64,000 nucleotides of DNA, taken from the NCBI RefSeq assembly GCF_040183065.1, contig NC_091117.1:118474726-118538725 (forward strand). Direction: 5' to 3'. The translations under genes and the position numbers were made by a program. The stretch's first letter is position 1. Every line of letters begins with the position of its first letter. The notes below the pieces were generated by a model, which did no database searches, had not been told where the DNA came from, and worked only from the letters and a program-made list of their open reading frames with translations. Below, piece by piece: positions 36,246 to 51,312 of the stretch. Source of the stretch: Periplaneta americana. Its lineage: Eukaryota; Arthropoda; Insecta; Blattodea; Blattidae.

Positions 36246-36457
36246 CAGTAAAATTAGTAAAGGAACGATGAAAAACACAAGGTTGGGAAAGAAGGATTGA
36301 TAACACTGGGTAACAACGAAAATGTTTCTCCCGATATTTTAATTGTTTCTGGTTCAGTTTTGCGCGCTGATTTCAAATCTGCCATTACTTTTTCTGAAAT
36401 GATAACGGTTCCAGAAATATAATGATATTCTTAATTATGTCTGGTCTACGTTGAAGC

Positions 36458-38093
36458 ATGACTTCTAGAGGTGATTACAGGAATTCAACGGGTTCTTTCT
36501 GTTATGTTTGCGGATATTACATCAGTACAAAGCAAAAGAAACATAACATAACACCGGGCACCAAATATTATATAGCTCACAATGCTTACTTCGGAGTACC
36601 ATTACGAGACCAGGGCACTACATGTGTGCTGTGGTTCCTGTAAGTCAACATTGGAAGGATGGCTGCGAGGATCTCGGAAATGTATGCCTTTCGCTGTTCC
36701 CAGAGTTTGGAGGAAACCAACCAACCAACCAACCAACCAACCAACGAATCAACCACCATGACAATTGCTACTTTTGTATGGTCGATATGTCATCTTTGAA
36801 AAATTTTAAAACAACGAGGAAGATTGCAGTATCTGGAAATCTCATCTTCCATTGCTTCTGTCCCACATGGCCTAGGTTTACCAATTCCTGAACCACGAAT
36901 CTGTATCGCCATATACCCGTGTCCGAAAGTGACTCAGACTACAGTGATAGTGACCGTTCCAGCCAGAATCATCATTTTCCAAAATCAGAAGGAACTAGAT
37001 GACCTTGTATGTGATCTTGAATTACCAAAATCGAAAGTAGAGCTAGCATCCCGTCTACAAGAATGGAATTTGCTGGACGGAAGCTGCAGGATCACAAAAT
37101 ATAGGAAGCGGCATCACACATTCGCACGATATTACAGTAATGATGGTCATCTCTGTTACTGTAGTGACATCAATGGTCTCTTTGGTGAAACTAGAGTAGC
37201 GCACAATCCCACTGAATGGCGTCTCTTCGTAGGCAGCTCACAAACATACTACTTGAAGTAGTTTGAAGGCTGTGTTGGTGCACATCTGCAACTCATATCT
37301 TAGCATTCCAGTTGGTCACACTGTTCTATTGAAGGAGAACTATAACAATGTTAAACAGGTACTGGAAAAGATCGCGTACCAGTGCTATAGTAGGATGTTT
37401 GCAGTCATTTGAAGATGAGAGGTTTTTTACAGGAACTCCAAAGTGAATTAATTAAGTATCCATGCTTCCTCTGTTTATGGGACAGTCGAGCAAAAAGAAA
37501 ACACTATATCCAACGAGAATGGCCTTTACGTAACAACTGAATGTTCTACGTGAATCTCTTATTGTGAGGGAAAAGATTTTACTACCTCCTCTTCACATTA
37601 AATTGGAAATGGAGAAGCAGTTTGTTAAAGCTCTGAATAAATAGCCAGATGCTTTGCAACATATTCGCTCCATGTTTCCACGTTTATCTGATGCTGGACC
37701 TCACATTAGAGAAATGCTGGAGTCCACAGAGTTGGAACAAAAATGATACTACTCGAATAAAGTACCTGGCAAGCATTTCGTGATGTTGTGCACAATAAGA
37801 AGAGTTCAAATTACCGAGAACTGATTGAGAACTTGCTACATACATATCATAACTTAGGTTGCAGAATGTCAACAAAGCTGCATTACCTGCACTCCCATTT
37901 GGACTTCGTTAGACAGAATCTAGGCGATGTGTCTGAAGAACATGGAAAACGATTCCACCAAGACATGCAAACTATGGAATTGCGGTATCAAGGAAAGTGG
38001 GATACAACCATGATTAGAGACTACGTGTGGGGTTTGGTCAGCGATAGTAATCAGCAAAACAAAAGGAAAGCACGATCACATCTGCATTTCTAA
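36458..38093 (+). pseudogene. fossil of a cysteine-pair protein family common in arthropod genomes
   Basis: The N-terminal block STGSFCYVCGYYISTKQKK is followed, in another frame, by VCCGSCKSTLEGWLRGSRK with PFAVPRVWRKPT, then NCYFCMVDMS; three C-x2-C units suggest a zinc-binding start. An acidic linker (SESDSDYSDSD) leads to the central part: NQKELDDLVCDLELPKSKVE, LQEWNLLDGSCRI, CYCSDINGLFGE and NPTEWRLFV. After further lesions come KYPCFLCLWDSRA, HYIQREWP and LRTYHNLGCRM-like text, ending in LHYLHSHLDFVRQNLGDVSE, HGKRFHQDM and QGKWDTTMIRDYVW. I know this wording from multicopy predicted insect proteins, probably transposon-derived, but have no family name. A (CAAC)n repeat (36716-36745) has expanded inside the reading frame. 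Many stops. Confidence 0.65.
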
Positions 38094-38935
38094 CATACTT
38101 AATTCAAGACTGTTATTATATAAATATGTATTGTCCATCGTAAATATTATATTGTGAATTTTTTTCAACTCAACAATAGGATTTTATTCTTCCAACAATA
38201 ATTCCTTTCTACAATTCACCTTAAACGCTCTCGTCAACAATAGAATTTTCACTCAACACAGTATTCGTTATAGCACTCCACTGACGGCAATGACAATTTA
38301 CTTGGACTATTACGAACAACAATGAACTGTTAATCTTAACTAATATTTACAAAGCACTATTTACAAATCAGAACTATCAGTTCTCAGTTCACAGTTCTTC
38401 TAGGTCAGTCACTCGAGTTCACAGTATCTCGAACCACAGACCTTCAGAGACAGTTCACTGTACTCGAACTCAGGTCCCTCCAACTGCGGTCCACTGCACT
38501 CGAACTCAGGCCTTCGGATGCTGATACAGTTGCAGACGCACACTCGAGTCGAACTCCGGTACACAAGACTGGCTTGCTTGCTCTGGCTTTCTCACTGACT
38601 GGCTGACTAATCAACTGAAAACTGCTCGAGTTCGCTGGCGTTTCTTCTTTTATAGCGAAATCATAGTTGCGAGAAATTTCTACAGGTGTGCAGAGAATTA
38701 TCTGGATATCTCCACTTCGACGGACTTCTCGAAGAGTCGGGAGGGTCCGTCCCCCCTTTTACTCCGTACGCAGCAGTTGCGCGCGCACTCTCTCTCCACT
38801 CTCTCGCCGCGTAGGCCCTTTCCCCTTTCCCCGCCGCGCGCCGTCCCTCAGTGCTCCGTGAAGCCCGCGCGATATGCTCTCTCGCGGGACGCTGGTCGTG
38901 AGTTCGAATCTCACGTCGCTGTCACAATATTATAT
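38094..38935. repeat. non-coding repeat-like block ending in a tRNA-like T arm
   Basis: The part at 38380-38640 repeats variants of CTCGAACTCAGG and GTTCACAGT. From 38690 it turns abruptly GC-rich. It ends with GGTCGTGAGTTCGAATCTCA, a canonical T-arm and B-box (38898-38920). No A box is seen. It looks like the terminal part of a dispersed element that I cannot name. Confidence 0.45.
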
Positions 38936-39508
38936 AGTCATTATTATTTTTGATAGGCCGAATAAATATGTATATTACTTAAACATATACGGTTAATTTC
39001 CCAAAGAACTATTGATGCTACATTGAAAATACTGATATTTCTGAACTCAGCGTGTGTGATTTACTGATATGAAACCAAAAAACCAGGAGAAACAAAAAGT
39101 TGCCGAAAATTTGTTACCCAGTGTAAATAGAGGAATACATATAGCTGATTTCTTATTTTTCCCCTGGCTGCTCTATTGTTTCTCTATTACTACTTCAACT
39201 ACCACTACTACTACTGCTATTGCTGCTACTATTTTTTCCTACTACTATTACTACTCTTTCGTTCACCTCTCTTACAATCCTTGTCTTTCACTTGTTACAT
39301 TCGTACTATACCTCTTTTCATACGCTACTTTTCTCTCCTCTACCATTTGCCGTTGTCTTCCATTTCTCATTATTATTTAAGAACAAAATAGTTGTACAGG
39401 AACATAATTTTATTTTACTAACATTTCTGATAATAACCTGGCTATACCTTTGGATCAACAGTTGAGAACCGGAAACACCGTGTGCTACCCCATTCCACGA
39501 CAAGAGTT
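38936..39508. other. no gene seen
   Basis: Non-coding. An imperfect (ACT)n patch at about 39187-39260 accounts for the Tyr/Leu-rich frames. Confidence 0.5.
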
Positions 39509-40350
39509 GGATGATACTGCGTAAAATACAAACAAATCACTTTACTAGGTATAGGAGGGAAGAAACGTAGTTCATCCATTTACGTAAACTAGGAAATATG
39601 GCGATTTTGAGTTTGATAATTTTCATTAGGTTTTTGTTTAATACAAATACAGTACAGTGTTAATAGTAAGTGTTTTTACTCACGGACTGAGCTACCCATT
39701 CGGACATATTCATTATGCAGTGTATATTATACTGTCTACAGCACATTAGCGTAATATTTAGAGAATGATATGGATGAATAATATGGATGTTTAAACACAT
39801 TTTTGAAAACGGAGGCCGTCCATTTCGATACAGGCTTCCATTCTTTTGTGCATATTATCGCACTATAGACTATTGTACTTAGTTCCAATTACCAGTTTCG
39901 TCCTTCGTACTAGTAACTCATGTTGAAATAATTCTGTACCTACTCTATAAAAGAGTACCTTACGTACTGTAAATTCAATCTTCACTTCTGCCCGATCCGA
40001 AAAGATAAAATTACTCAGAGATGCTATCTACTGTAAGTTCAAGTGGTTTTGTCACTCGGTCGTAGGAAGGGGGGAAATCACTCCATAGTTAATTACTTAA
40101 CGATGCTCTTTTATTTACGTTATTTTAAACAGTTGTATAAAATTATGTAGACGCCCAGTTCCTAACAGAAATTAATGTTTTCAGAGGGGCGAGCAGAAGC
40201 GGGTGAGGGAAACCGGGATGCAACGTAGGCTGACGGACGACAGTACCTGTGTGAAAATATGATTCAATATTGAAAGCTCTTTCGTCACTGGAAAACGCGA
40301 ACGTATTTCTGGAACGTACTATACTCACTAACTCAGTACTGTTCTGAATG
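39509..40350 (-). mobile_element. mariner-like element 3' half, inverted copy
   Basis: Read on the minus strand this follows 44160-45165 through its length. Shared words include CATCCCGGTTTCCC, CGGATCGGGCAGAAGTGAA, ATTGAATTTACAGTA, CATTTACGTAAA, and AAATCACTTTACTAGGTATA at the end. The transposase C-terminus is present as damaged EACIEMDGLRFQ (near 39830). The copy is inactive and 5' truncated. Confidence 0.7.
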
Positions 40351-42275
40351 GTGTACGATTGGAAGTTTACTAGTAGAGGGTGTGGGAGTGAAGTATATTA
40401 AAAAACTCAGATACAATAAAAATTGAAGTACAAATAAAATTATGTCCCTGTATCTATTATATGATAATTCAATCATTTTTGTATCAGTTCGCCAATTATT
40501 GCGAAATTTATAGCAGTAAAAAACAATCTCGTCTCTAAGCGTATTATCCCTTAATTCTATGTGGACAGATTTAATGTAAATTTTTAAGAAAATAAGTTCG
40601 TTATCTGGACCTGTTTTTTTTACAGAACACATGAATTGGTTTAATCGCAATCCCTAAATCCGCTTACTGAAATGTCTATACATATTTTGTATGGGCCTAC
40701 TAAAAGCCACGCTATATTCCACTGCAAAACCGCACGTGTTGAATAAAATTACAATTCTTCAATAAGTACGTTCATGTTGAAAAAGCTTCAGTTTATGGCA
40801 ACATATAAAATTTGGTTCGAATGTAGCATATTCATTTTCCGTGTCTTAAGGTCTTATTGTTAAATTAACTTCTGTTTATTCACATTTAATTCTGTCATTT
40901 GTTGCCCCTATTTTCTTGTGCTCCTGTAGAGATATCAGCGGTATAAAAAAGTGATAAAGAATTCTTGAGAGTTACTTTTATTTACAGACCGATTATAAAT
41001 GCGGAATATTCTAGAAAGTAAGCAAAATATTTATAATTTTTTAATTGTTGGTAATAAAGTACAATTTAATACTTGTTCGATTATTTACACTTAGCTTATC
41101 CATGACAGGGCAATAATTTAACAAAGTATTGGGCTCATTTTTAATATTCTTATAATTCATATCATGCTAATGAAACGTTTTAAAAGCTATTACATAATTT
41201 TCACATATGAATATATCTTCCTTTTAATGTTGAGGGTTCAGGTTTGTACTTTCAATTTAAATTCCATATTATAAATAACAATATTGATACATTATGGTAA
41301 TGTTCAAGAATGAGTGAGTTAAAATAAGCAAGGAACATGATGATGTCCGGATGGATGAAAGTACTGGTCGATTAATGTAATGAATAACATTAGAGTGAGT
41401 GATTAATTTATTCAATCGTTGTTAGACATTTAATCATATATTATTGTGTTATTTCTCAGAAACATTTTCTTATTATTTTACTATTTTGTTCTGATTTGCT
41501 TAACAACGGGTTACTGTTATACTTTCTACATAGTGTATATCCATATTTGCTAATGTTTTTAAACCATGTTTTTTTTAGGACACATTCACTTACACTTATA
41601 ATGATGTCCCCTTGTCTACAGCTTTTGTAATATGTCACAGATTCTTATTTGGTTTCCCTTTTAAACTTTATGAACACACATCTTCACCAAGAATAGTCAT
41701 AATAACGTATTTTCTGGCTCAAGTGCCGCATTATTGTAGTAGTTGCACATGAAATTATAACAAGTCTGCAGGTGAGCTCATAAATTGATGGTTTTGATGT
41801 TTATACGTTAGAATATGGTTTACTTTTCTGGTAGTGTTGCTTGAAAAAGTATAATTGATACATTAACAAGAGAAGTACCCCAGTTCAAACGGTTAAAACC
41901 GACTGGAAAAGCGTTTAAAATATAATGTTATACCTGTTCGAATAACTGTCAATGGTATTCTTCTGTAAAACTACGTGTGCAGCCGCCAGGGCATCTGAAA
42001 TTCAGCGTACTATCCTCGCTTCATCGTAGTTGTACAGACAGTACGAACGAGACCGTTGCGGTGTTCGGTAGTGAAATGCACGTACTAACGGCAGACATGA
42101 GTAGGCTGAAGCCAATTAATCCTGTGAACGTTGTTAATCTGGTGCTCGAAAACGTACATCGAACTTACACACCGGATAATGAAGATGTAATTGGAGTGGA
42201 CGATAACCCGTTTGCGTGCATGTAACATGACAACATAATGCAAAAATATTATGGAGACTTAACAGAAATACATAG
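40351..42275. other. no confirmed gene; one coding-like short frame
   Basis: Mostly AT-rich non-coding sequence. The frame at 41977-42225 (82 codons) has balanced composition, with HVLTADMSRLKPINPVNVVN and RTYTPDNEDVIGVDDNPFAC, unlike the low-complexity frames nearby. I recognise no domain. It ends 50 bp before the SINE-containing repeat and could be an exon or a transposon remnant. Confidence 0.35.
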
Positions 42276-42930
42276 GGTGGCCAGTTTATTTCCTCTTCCA
42301 TTACATACATCGTTCACTAGATACGTATCACTCTAATCGGACTTCAGATGTATAAAAAGTTATTCTTCCTTCGATACAATTTCAAGTGAGATGTACTGCC
42401 TGATAATATCAGCAAGAATCTCAATCAGAGATACTTTCATTTTTAGTATCAATTATTGAACTTCATGTGTATCATTTCCGGTTAAGTTAATTAGTATATA
42501 TAATTGTTTTCTTCTTTTTTAACCAATGGCGAGCACTACACTTACGTCATTCACCCATATGAAACCAGTAATGCAAACAAAATTACCAACAGAGTCGTTG
42601 CCCAGAGTGTGCCATAGGAGGATGATCTACTCTACTCCCGCCTTATGATGATAATGGTGATTTGTTTGGGATGCCACAGGGGAACCGGAGCTTCCGGAAA
42701 AACCCCTGTGTTATCTGGATCACGGGCTTTCCCAACAAAAGTTATAAATCCTGGTCCACAGGATTAAAAGACCAGCGCTCTTGCCTCTAGATCACCATGG
42801 CGGCTGTAAATCTCAACGTTGATGAGCAGATTTCGTCCAATGGTTGAGTAAAGAGAGAAGGCACGACCACTGCATCGTTTTCGGGTTTGAAGAATACTGA
42901 AAATATGCATTTTCGTGAAAATATTGCATT
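42276..42930 (-). repeat. 650-bp SINE-containing repeat, copy 2
   Basis: This is the inverted counterpart of 31258-31909. It begins TAGGGTGGCCAG and ends at GAAAATATTG, where non-LTR reverse transcriptase sequence starts at once. The same tRNA-like head and body are present on the minus strand. The frame MVIIMAAV... seen across it is shared with copy 1 only because the DNA is shared. Confidence 0.8.
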
Positions 42931-43092
42931 GGGCACAGATGACGCAATTATGAACGTAACATCAAGGATTATCAAAGAATTAGACTCGGGTAAAATATGT
43001 TTAGGAGTTTTTCCAGATATTTAAAAAGCCTTCGATACTGTAGACCATAATATACTCACTTCTAAACTTCATGCCTACGGTATTTTATGTAT
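42931..43092 (+). pseudogene. non-LTR reverse transcriptase fragment (KAFDTVDH block)
   Basis: The plus strand reads GTDDAIMNVTSRIIKELDSG, KICLGVFPDI, a stop, then KAFDTVDHNILTSKLHAYGI. This is the RT fingers-to-palm block of Jockey/CR1-like non-LTR elements, in which the Asp of DxxKAFD is catalytic. It is cut off on both sides, by the SINE-containing repeat on the left and by AT-rich sequence on the right. Confidence 0.8.
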
Positions 43093-43189
43093 TTATTCAC
43101 ACTGCAAATGGGTATATACCCGGTGGCAGTGGTAACTAATTACACCCAATAATGACAATGAATAATAAACACAACTAATAAAAAACAAT

Positions 43190-43220
43190 AATTAATAATA
43201 CTAATAATAATAATGATAAT

Positions 43221-43270
<50 letters not shown>
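43190..43270. repeat. (AAT)n microsatellite
   Basis: Long AAT tract with a few interruptions at its left end. Confidence 0.9.
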
Positions 43271-43273
<3 letters not shown>

Positions 43274-43838
43274 GGAGCATCCTAAATTAAATGAAGCATG
43301 GTCACTTAAAATAACATTTAAATTAAATCTAATTAGTATCTTAACCCTAAGTTCGAACTAAGACCCACGAGTGTCACAGGTTCATACCTGCACAAGTACC
43401 TTTCGGCACTACACTTATTTCGCTGTCAACTCACTCAGTTCAGCGCACAAAGTTCAGCATGACAATTATACTCCTTTCTTCACTTATTCGTTTTCAATTT
43501 AAGCTGCACACTTTCCATCACCTTTTAAAATTAACTCCAAATATTTAAATTTGTTGAAATCAAACGTGATAGTAATATCGTTGTAACAAATCATTTCGAG
43601 ATATTAAATTCTGCCAATAAATTTAATTTGGCATTTATTCTTTGACTATATCGTTCACAGAATTGTTAAAATCATTATAGCTATTGTTTAGATTAAGTAT
43701 TAGCTTAGAGATAGGAATCAGAAGATGATGGGCAACGTATCCCTCACTCTTCTTCGTTTTTATACATAGATGGCTTTAAATTTTAACAGATAATTCAAGT
43801 TTCTTCACAAAACCTGTACTGCTGAGGAATTAGGGATA

Positions 43839-43906
<68 letters not shown>
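43839..43906. repeat. compound (CT)n(AT)n microsatellite
   Basis: A CT tract passes directly into AT. The sequence after it (TGGATGTAAGGGGTATAAC) resembles the transposon terminus seen in reverse at 46460-46479. Confidence 0.9.
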
Positions 43907-43911
<5 letters not shown>

Positions 43912-44159
43912 GTAAGGGGTATAACTGCCATCCTTTTAACAGTCATCTGGGACGGTCTACAGGATCAAAAAATGTCAATACAACATAGGATCAAAACTCA
44001 ATAGTTTTCTAAAAAAAAAATGTCTTTCCTTATTTTATTTGCGTTATACTGCTTATACAGGGACATCATTTTATTTTTACTTCAATTTTTATTGTACCTG
44101 AGTATTTGAATGTACTTCACTTCCAGCCCTTCTACTAGCAAACTTCCACCCCGTCCAAG

Positions 44160-45165
44160 GCCACATACGCAATCAGCGTTGTACGGTCATAGTACAGTAT
44201 ACAGCACTGAGTGAGCGAGTACAGTACGTTCCCGAAATATGGTCGGATTTTTCAGTGAAAAAAGAGCATTCATTTATTGAATCATAGGTATTTTCGCACA
44301 GGTACTGTTACGTCTTTTGGTTACGTCACATCCCGGTTTCCCCCCCCACAAATTTCTGCTGGCCCCTCTGTAAAGGCTAGTGACAACGTAATATTATACA
44401 AAATTTTTAAAATAATTTTAATAAAAGGGCCTCGTTAAGTAACTGTCATATGATTTTCCCACTTTATACGACCCTGCGACATAATCACTTGGACGGATAA
44501 CAGAGAGCATGTCTGAGTTAATTTTTCTGTGCGGATCGGGCAGAAGTGAATATTGAATTTACAGTATATTAGGTACACTGTTATAGAGTATGTAGAGAAC
44601 TATTTAAACATGAGCAGGATTATGGCTCCTCATCTCGCCTGATTCGAATGCTTTGCATTATTTCTTTTGGGGTTACTGTAAAACAGTTGTGTTTGTTGAA
44701 CATCTTACAACTACAGAAAAATTTAAAAATTACATTCAAGAAACCATCAATACATTCAATGTCCGAAGATATGCTTAAAAACGTCTTTGATAATATGTAC
44801 AAAATAATTCAAGCCTGTATCGAAATGAACGTCCACCATTTTCAACAATTTGTTTAAATATCAAGATTCTAATTATTTTTCAATTTAAATGCACTCTCCA
44901 TATTGTATGCTAATATGCTGTACACAGTATACTATACATTGCATAATGAATACGTTCGCCTGGATAGTTCAGTTAGTAAGTAAAGAAAAACACATACCGT
45001 ATTGTTAATATTGTACTATATTTGAGGAAATAAAAATCGAACGAAAATTGTAAAAATCAAAATCCTAATATTTCCTAATTTACGTAAATGGATGCACTAC
45101 TTTTCTTCCTTCTTATACCTAGTAAAGTGATTTGTTTTCATTTTACGCTAGTATCACCAAACTCC
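44160..45165 (+). mobile_element. mariner-like element 3' half
   Basis: Contains a transposase C-terminus at 44640-44857: SEDMLKNVFDNMYK, QACIEMNVHHFQQFV, stop. This matches the end of IS630/Tc1/mariner transposases in which 'RAxxCIxxxGxHFxHLL'-type endings are common. Non-coding 3' sequence runs to about 45165. The DDE core is missing. The inverted partner is at 39509-40350. Confidence 0.7.
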
Positions 45166-45321
45166 GCTCGTGGAAGGAGTAACAAACAATGTTTCCGATC
45201 TTCAACCTTTAATTCAAAGGTATAGGCAGGTTAATATTACAAATGTTAGTAAAAATAAAATGATGTCCCGGTATAATTACTAAAATTACGAAAACAATTA
45301 CATCAGTAGATATATCTAGCA

Positions 45322-45562
45322 TGTAGCACGTATGGGCGAATCCAGAAATGCATATAGAGTGTTAGTTGGGAGACCGGAGGGAAAAAGACCTTTAGGGAGG
45401 CCTAGACGTAGATGGGAGGATAATATTAAAATGGATTTGAGGGAGGTGGGTATGATGATAGAGACTGGATTAATCTTGCACAGGATAGGGACCGCTGGCG
45501 GGCTTATGTGAGGGCGGCGATGAGCCTTCGGGTTCCTTAAAAGCCATTTGTAAGTAAGTAAG
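45322..45562 (+). mobile_element. non-LTR retrotransposon 3' end, copy D
   Basis: The best-preserved copy of this tail: GESRNAYRVLVGRPEGKRPL, GRPRRRWEDNIKMDLREVG, DWINLAQDRDRWRAYVRAA, then a stop. The 3' end carries a short (GTAA)n tail (taagtaagtaag), which shows how these copies terminate. It is 5' truncated at the GHVARM region. Confidence 0.88.
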
Positions 45563-47420
<1,858 letters not shown>

Positions 47421-47794
47421 GTAATAATCAGGGAAAGGATTTATATGTAAATACATATTTACTTATAAAGCTAATATAATTTATATTTTGCATTATCTTT
47501 ATGTTTCACAATGTGTAGGGTTGAAAAATCCTACTTTTATTTTCCATATTTTTCCATATTTTAGAGTTTAGTACATATTTTCGTTAATTTCCATATATTT
47601 TCCATATTTCATATAAAACAGTCCATATTATATTAGGTTTAACAATAAAACAAAACAAAATTCCATTAACTTTTAAAAATACATTTCAACAATAGAGATT
47701 TAAACACATGTTCAGTAATCCCTTTAACATCAGAGTTATTTGAAAATTAGCAGTCCTATCAACAATGGGAAAGTAAGTTACAAAACTGTATTAA

Positions 47795-49374
<1,580 letters not shown>

Positions 49375-49492
49375 AAATTGTGTTTTGTTGAAACTACATT
49401 GGAAGATAAGGTACGTCCATTATATTTTTTGTTTAGTTTGATTAAAATGTACCAATATTTAACGTACATAGTCATTTTTTTATAATTTTAAG

Positions 49493-49552
49493 TCCATATT
49501 TAATTCCATATTTTGGTAAAAATCCATATTTAATTCCATATTTTGGTAAAAA
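49493..49552. repeat. 30-bp tandem duplication in hAT subterminal region
   Basis: Two perfect adjacent 30-bp copies starting TCCATATTTAATTCC and ending TTTTGGTAAAAA. They lie about 60-120 bp inside the right terminus, where hAT transposases bind subterminal repeats. Confidence 0.9.
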
Positions 49553-49666
49553 TAACTACATATATATTTACATATTTCATATATTTTTAGTCCATATAAA
49601 TCCGTTCCCTGGTAATAATTATTACAGATTATAATCAGTGGTTCACATTAAGGCTTTTTACATCAA

Positions 49667-50770
49667 GAGTATCTTGATATGTTACATTGTTATGAGAAAG
49701 CTGGTTACAGTTCGCGAAAAGCACAACGTCTGTATAGTATTAAATGTCCTAACAGATATGTTCCAAATCAGAGATATTTTACCGCAATGGCTCAGAGGAT
49801 ACGAGTCATAGGAAGTGTAGTTGTACGGCTAGAAAACCGGGGACCATAGCGATCGAATGAAGTTTTGGGTGTAGAAGAAACTATTTTGAGAATACGCCTG
49901 CAGAACTCTCAAAGTAGGGGAACTATGACGTCAGCCTCACTCCACTTCTATTGGGGATGATCGACTTCCGCCCCGAGTATGAATGTTGATGCAGCCGAGC
50001 GTAACTAGAACGCCGTGACCGCACAGGTAGAAAAGGTGGGTGGGGTAAAAGAGGGGAGGAAAGCAGTCGCTCTCAAGAGCTACAGTTCTGCAGACCTGGT
50101 GGATGAGGATCCGAGTGCAAGTACACGAGGTATTGCACGTGGTGTTGGAGTGTCAAATTGGACAGTTTATAATACTTTGCGGGAGCAGTTACTTCGTCCA
50201 TATCCTTTCCAACGTGTCCAGCATCTTGGATTAAGCGATTATCAACCAAGAGTTGCGTTTTGTCAGTGGTTATTACAACAGTGCGAACTTAATCCTTAGT
50301 TTACGTCACACGTATTAGTTACTGATAAGTAATGTTTTACACGTGAAGGCATTGTTAACCTCCATAACAATCATACCTCGGCTGACAAAAATCCGCATAC
50401 CGTGAAACAACATAAAATCTCGATTAATGTCAGGGCTGGAATTATAGGAAACAAATTAATAGGATCATTCATATTACCTCCACGGTTGACGGGAACACGA
50501 TATAGGCGCTTTTTGCGAAACTTCTCGCCTGATATTTTGTAATATGTGGTTATTACATGATGGGGCACCTCCTCACATAAGTGCGCAAGTTCGTAGGTAC
50601 TTGAACCGTACGTTTCGTCACCGATTTGGACCAATAAACTGGCCGGCAAGATCGCCCGACCTTAATCCGTTAAATGTTTATTTATGGAGCAATATAAATG
50701 AGAGAGTGTATCGTGAGGAAGTCGCTGATCTTCAGTTTCATCGGACACGTGTATTTGCTGCAGCGTAAGA
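49667..50770 (+). pseudogene. mariner-like (DD34D) transposase pseudogene
   Basis: The N-terminal helix-turn-helix region is EYLDMLHCYEKAGYSSRKAQ and RYFTAMAQRIRVIGSV. The second HTH is PSASTRGIARGVGVSNWTVY, followed by YPFQRVQHLGLSDYQPRVAF and CQWLLQQCELNP. The core, in the same frame with stops at three positions, has VTD (first Asp), CFTREGIVNLHN and SADKNPHT. After one frameshift come WLLHDGAPPHISAQVRRYL (second Asp) and INWPARSPDLNPLNVYLW (third Asp). The first HTH and the second are separated by about 200 bp of unrelated sequence flanked by CTGCAGA words (see findings). The hAT element lies immediately 5' and probably inserted into this element's leader. C-terminal text after 50770 is lost. 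Confidence 0.82.
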
Positions 50771-50874
50771 GATTCGGCAGAATGAAGAAAGAACTTCTGA
50801 CGACAGTGGTGAGAGAGAATTGGTTTAAAAGATGTGAATCCTGAAAATATGCCAACGGTGGATAGTTTCAACAT

Positions 50875-51312
50875 GTGCTATAAACTTGTAAGTATCAATC
50901 TAATACTTAAACTCATAAAGTACCTCCGTATTTGATAGAGATGTAATTGCGTTTAACACGAAACTCGGATCTTAGTAAGTCTGTTTGTTACTTTGTTCTG
51001 AAACGAGTAAAAGAAGTCCGTCGCGTTTACAATGTCATTTTTTCCGTCATTCAACTCGAATCTAACCCACACTGCATCCCTACTCCGTTGTGTTTGACTT
51101 CAGTGCAGTGTCCCAGTGGTAGGTACCATCTGTAAACAAGGCTGCGAACGTACATTGTTGCCGGATCGCGCAACGAGTAGATTAATAAACATAGCATTTG
51201 CGCATTAACCGTTGAATATAGACAAAAGTTTATTTGAAATTTTTAATTCGCTGTACAGTAATCTGTCATTATGTGAAATTTGTGCACGCAAAAGCCTAGG
51301 CCTATATATACA
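50875..51312. other. no gene seen
   Basis: Non-coding sequence between the mariner-like pseudogene and the next TIR element. Confidence 0.5.
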
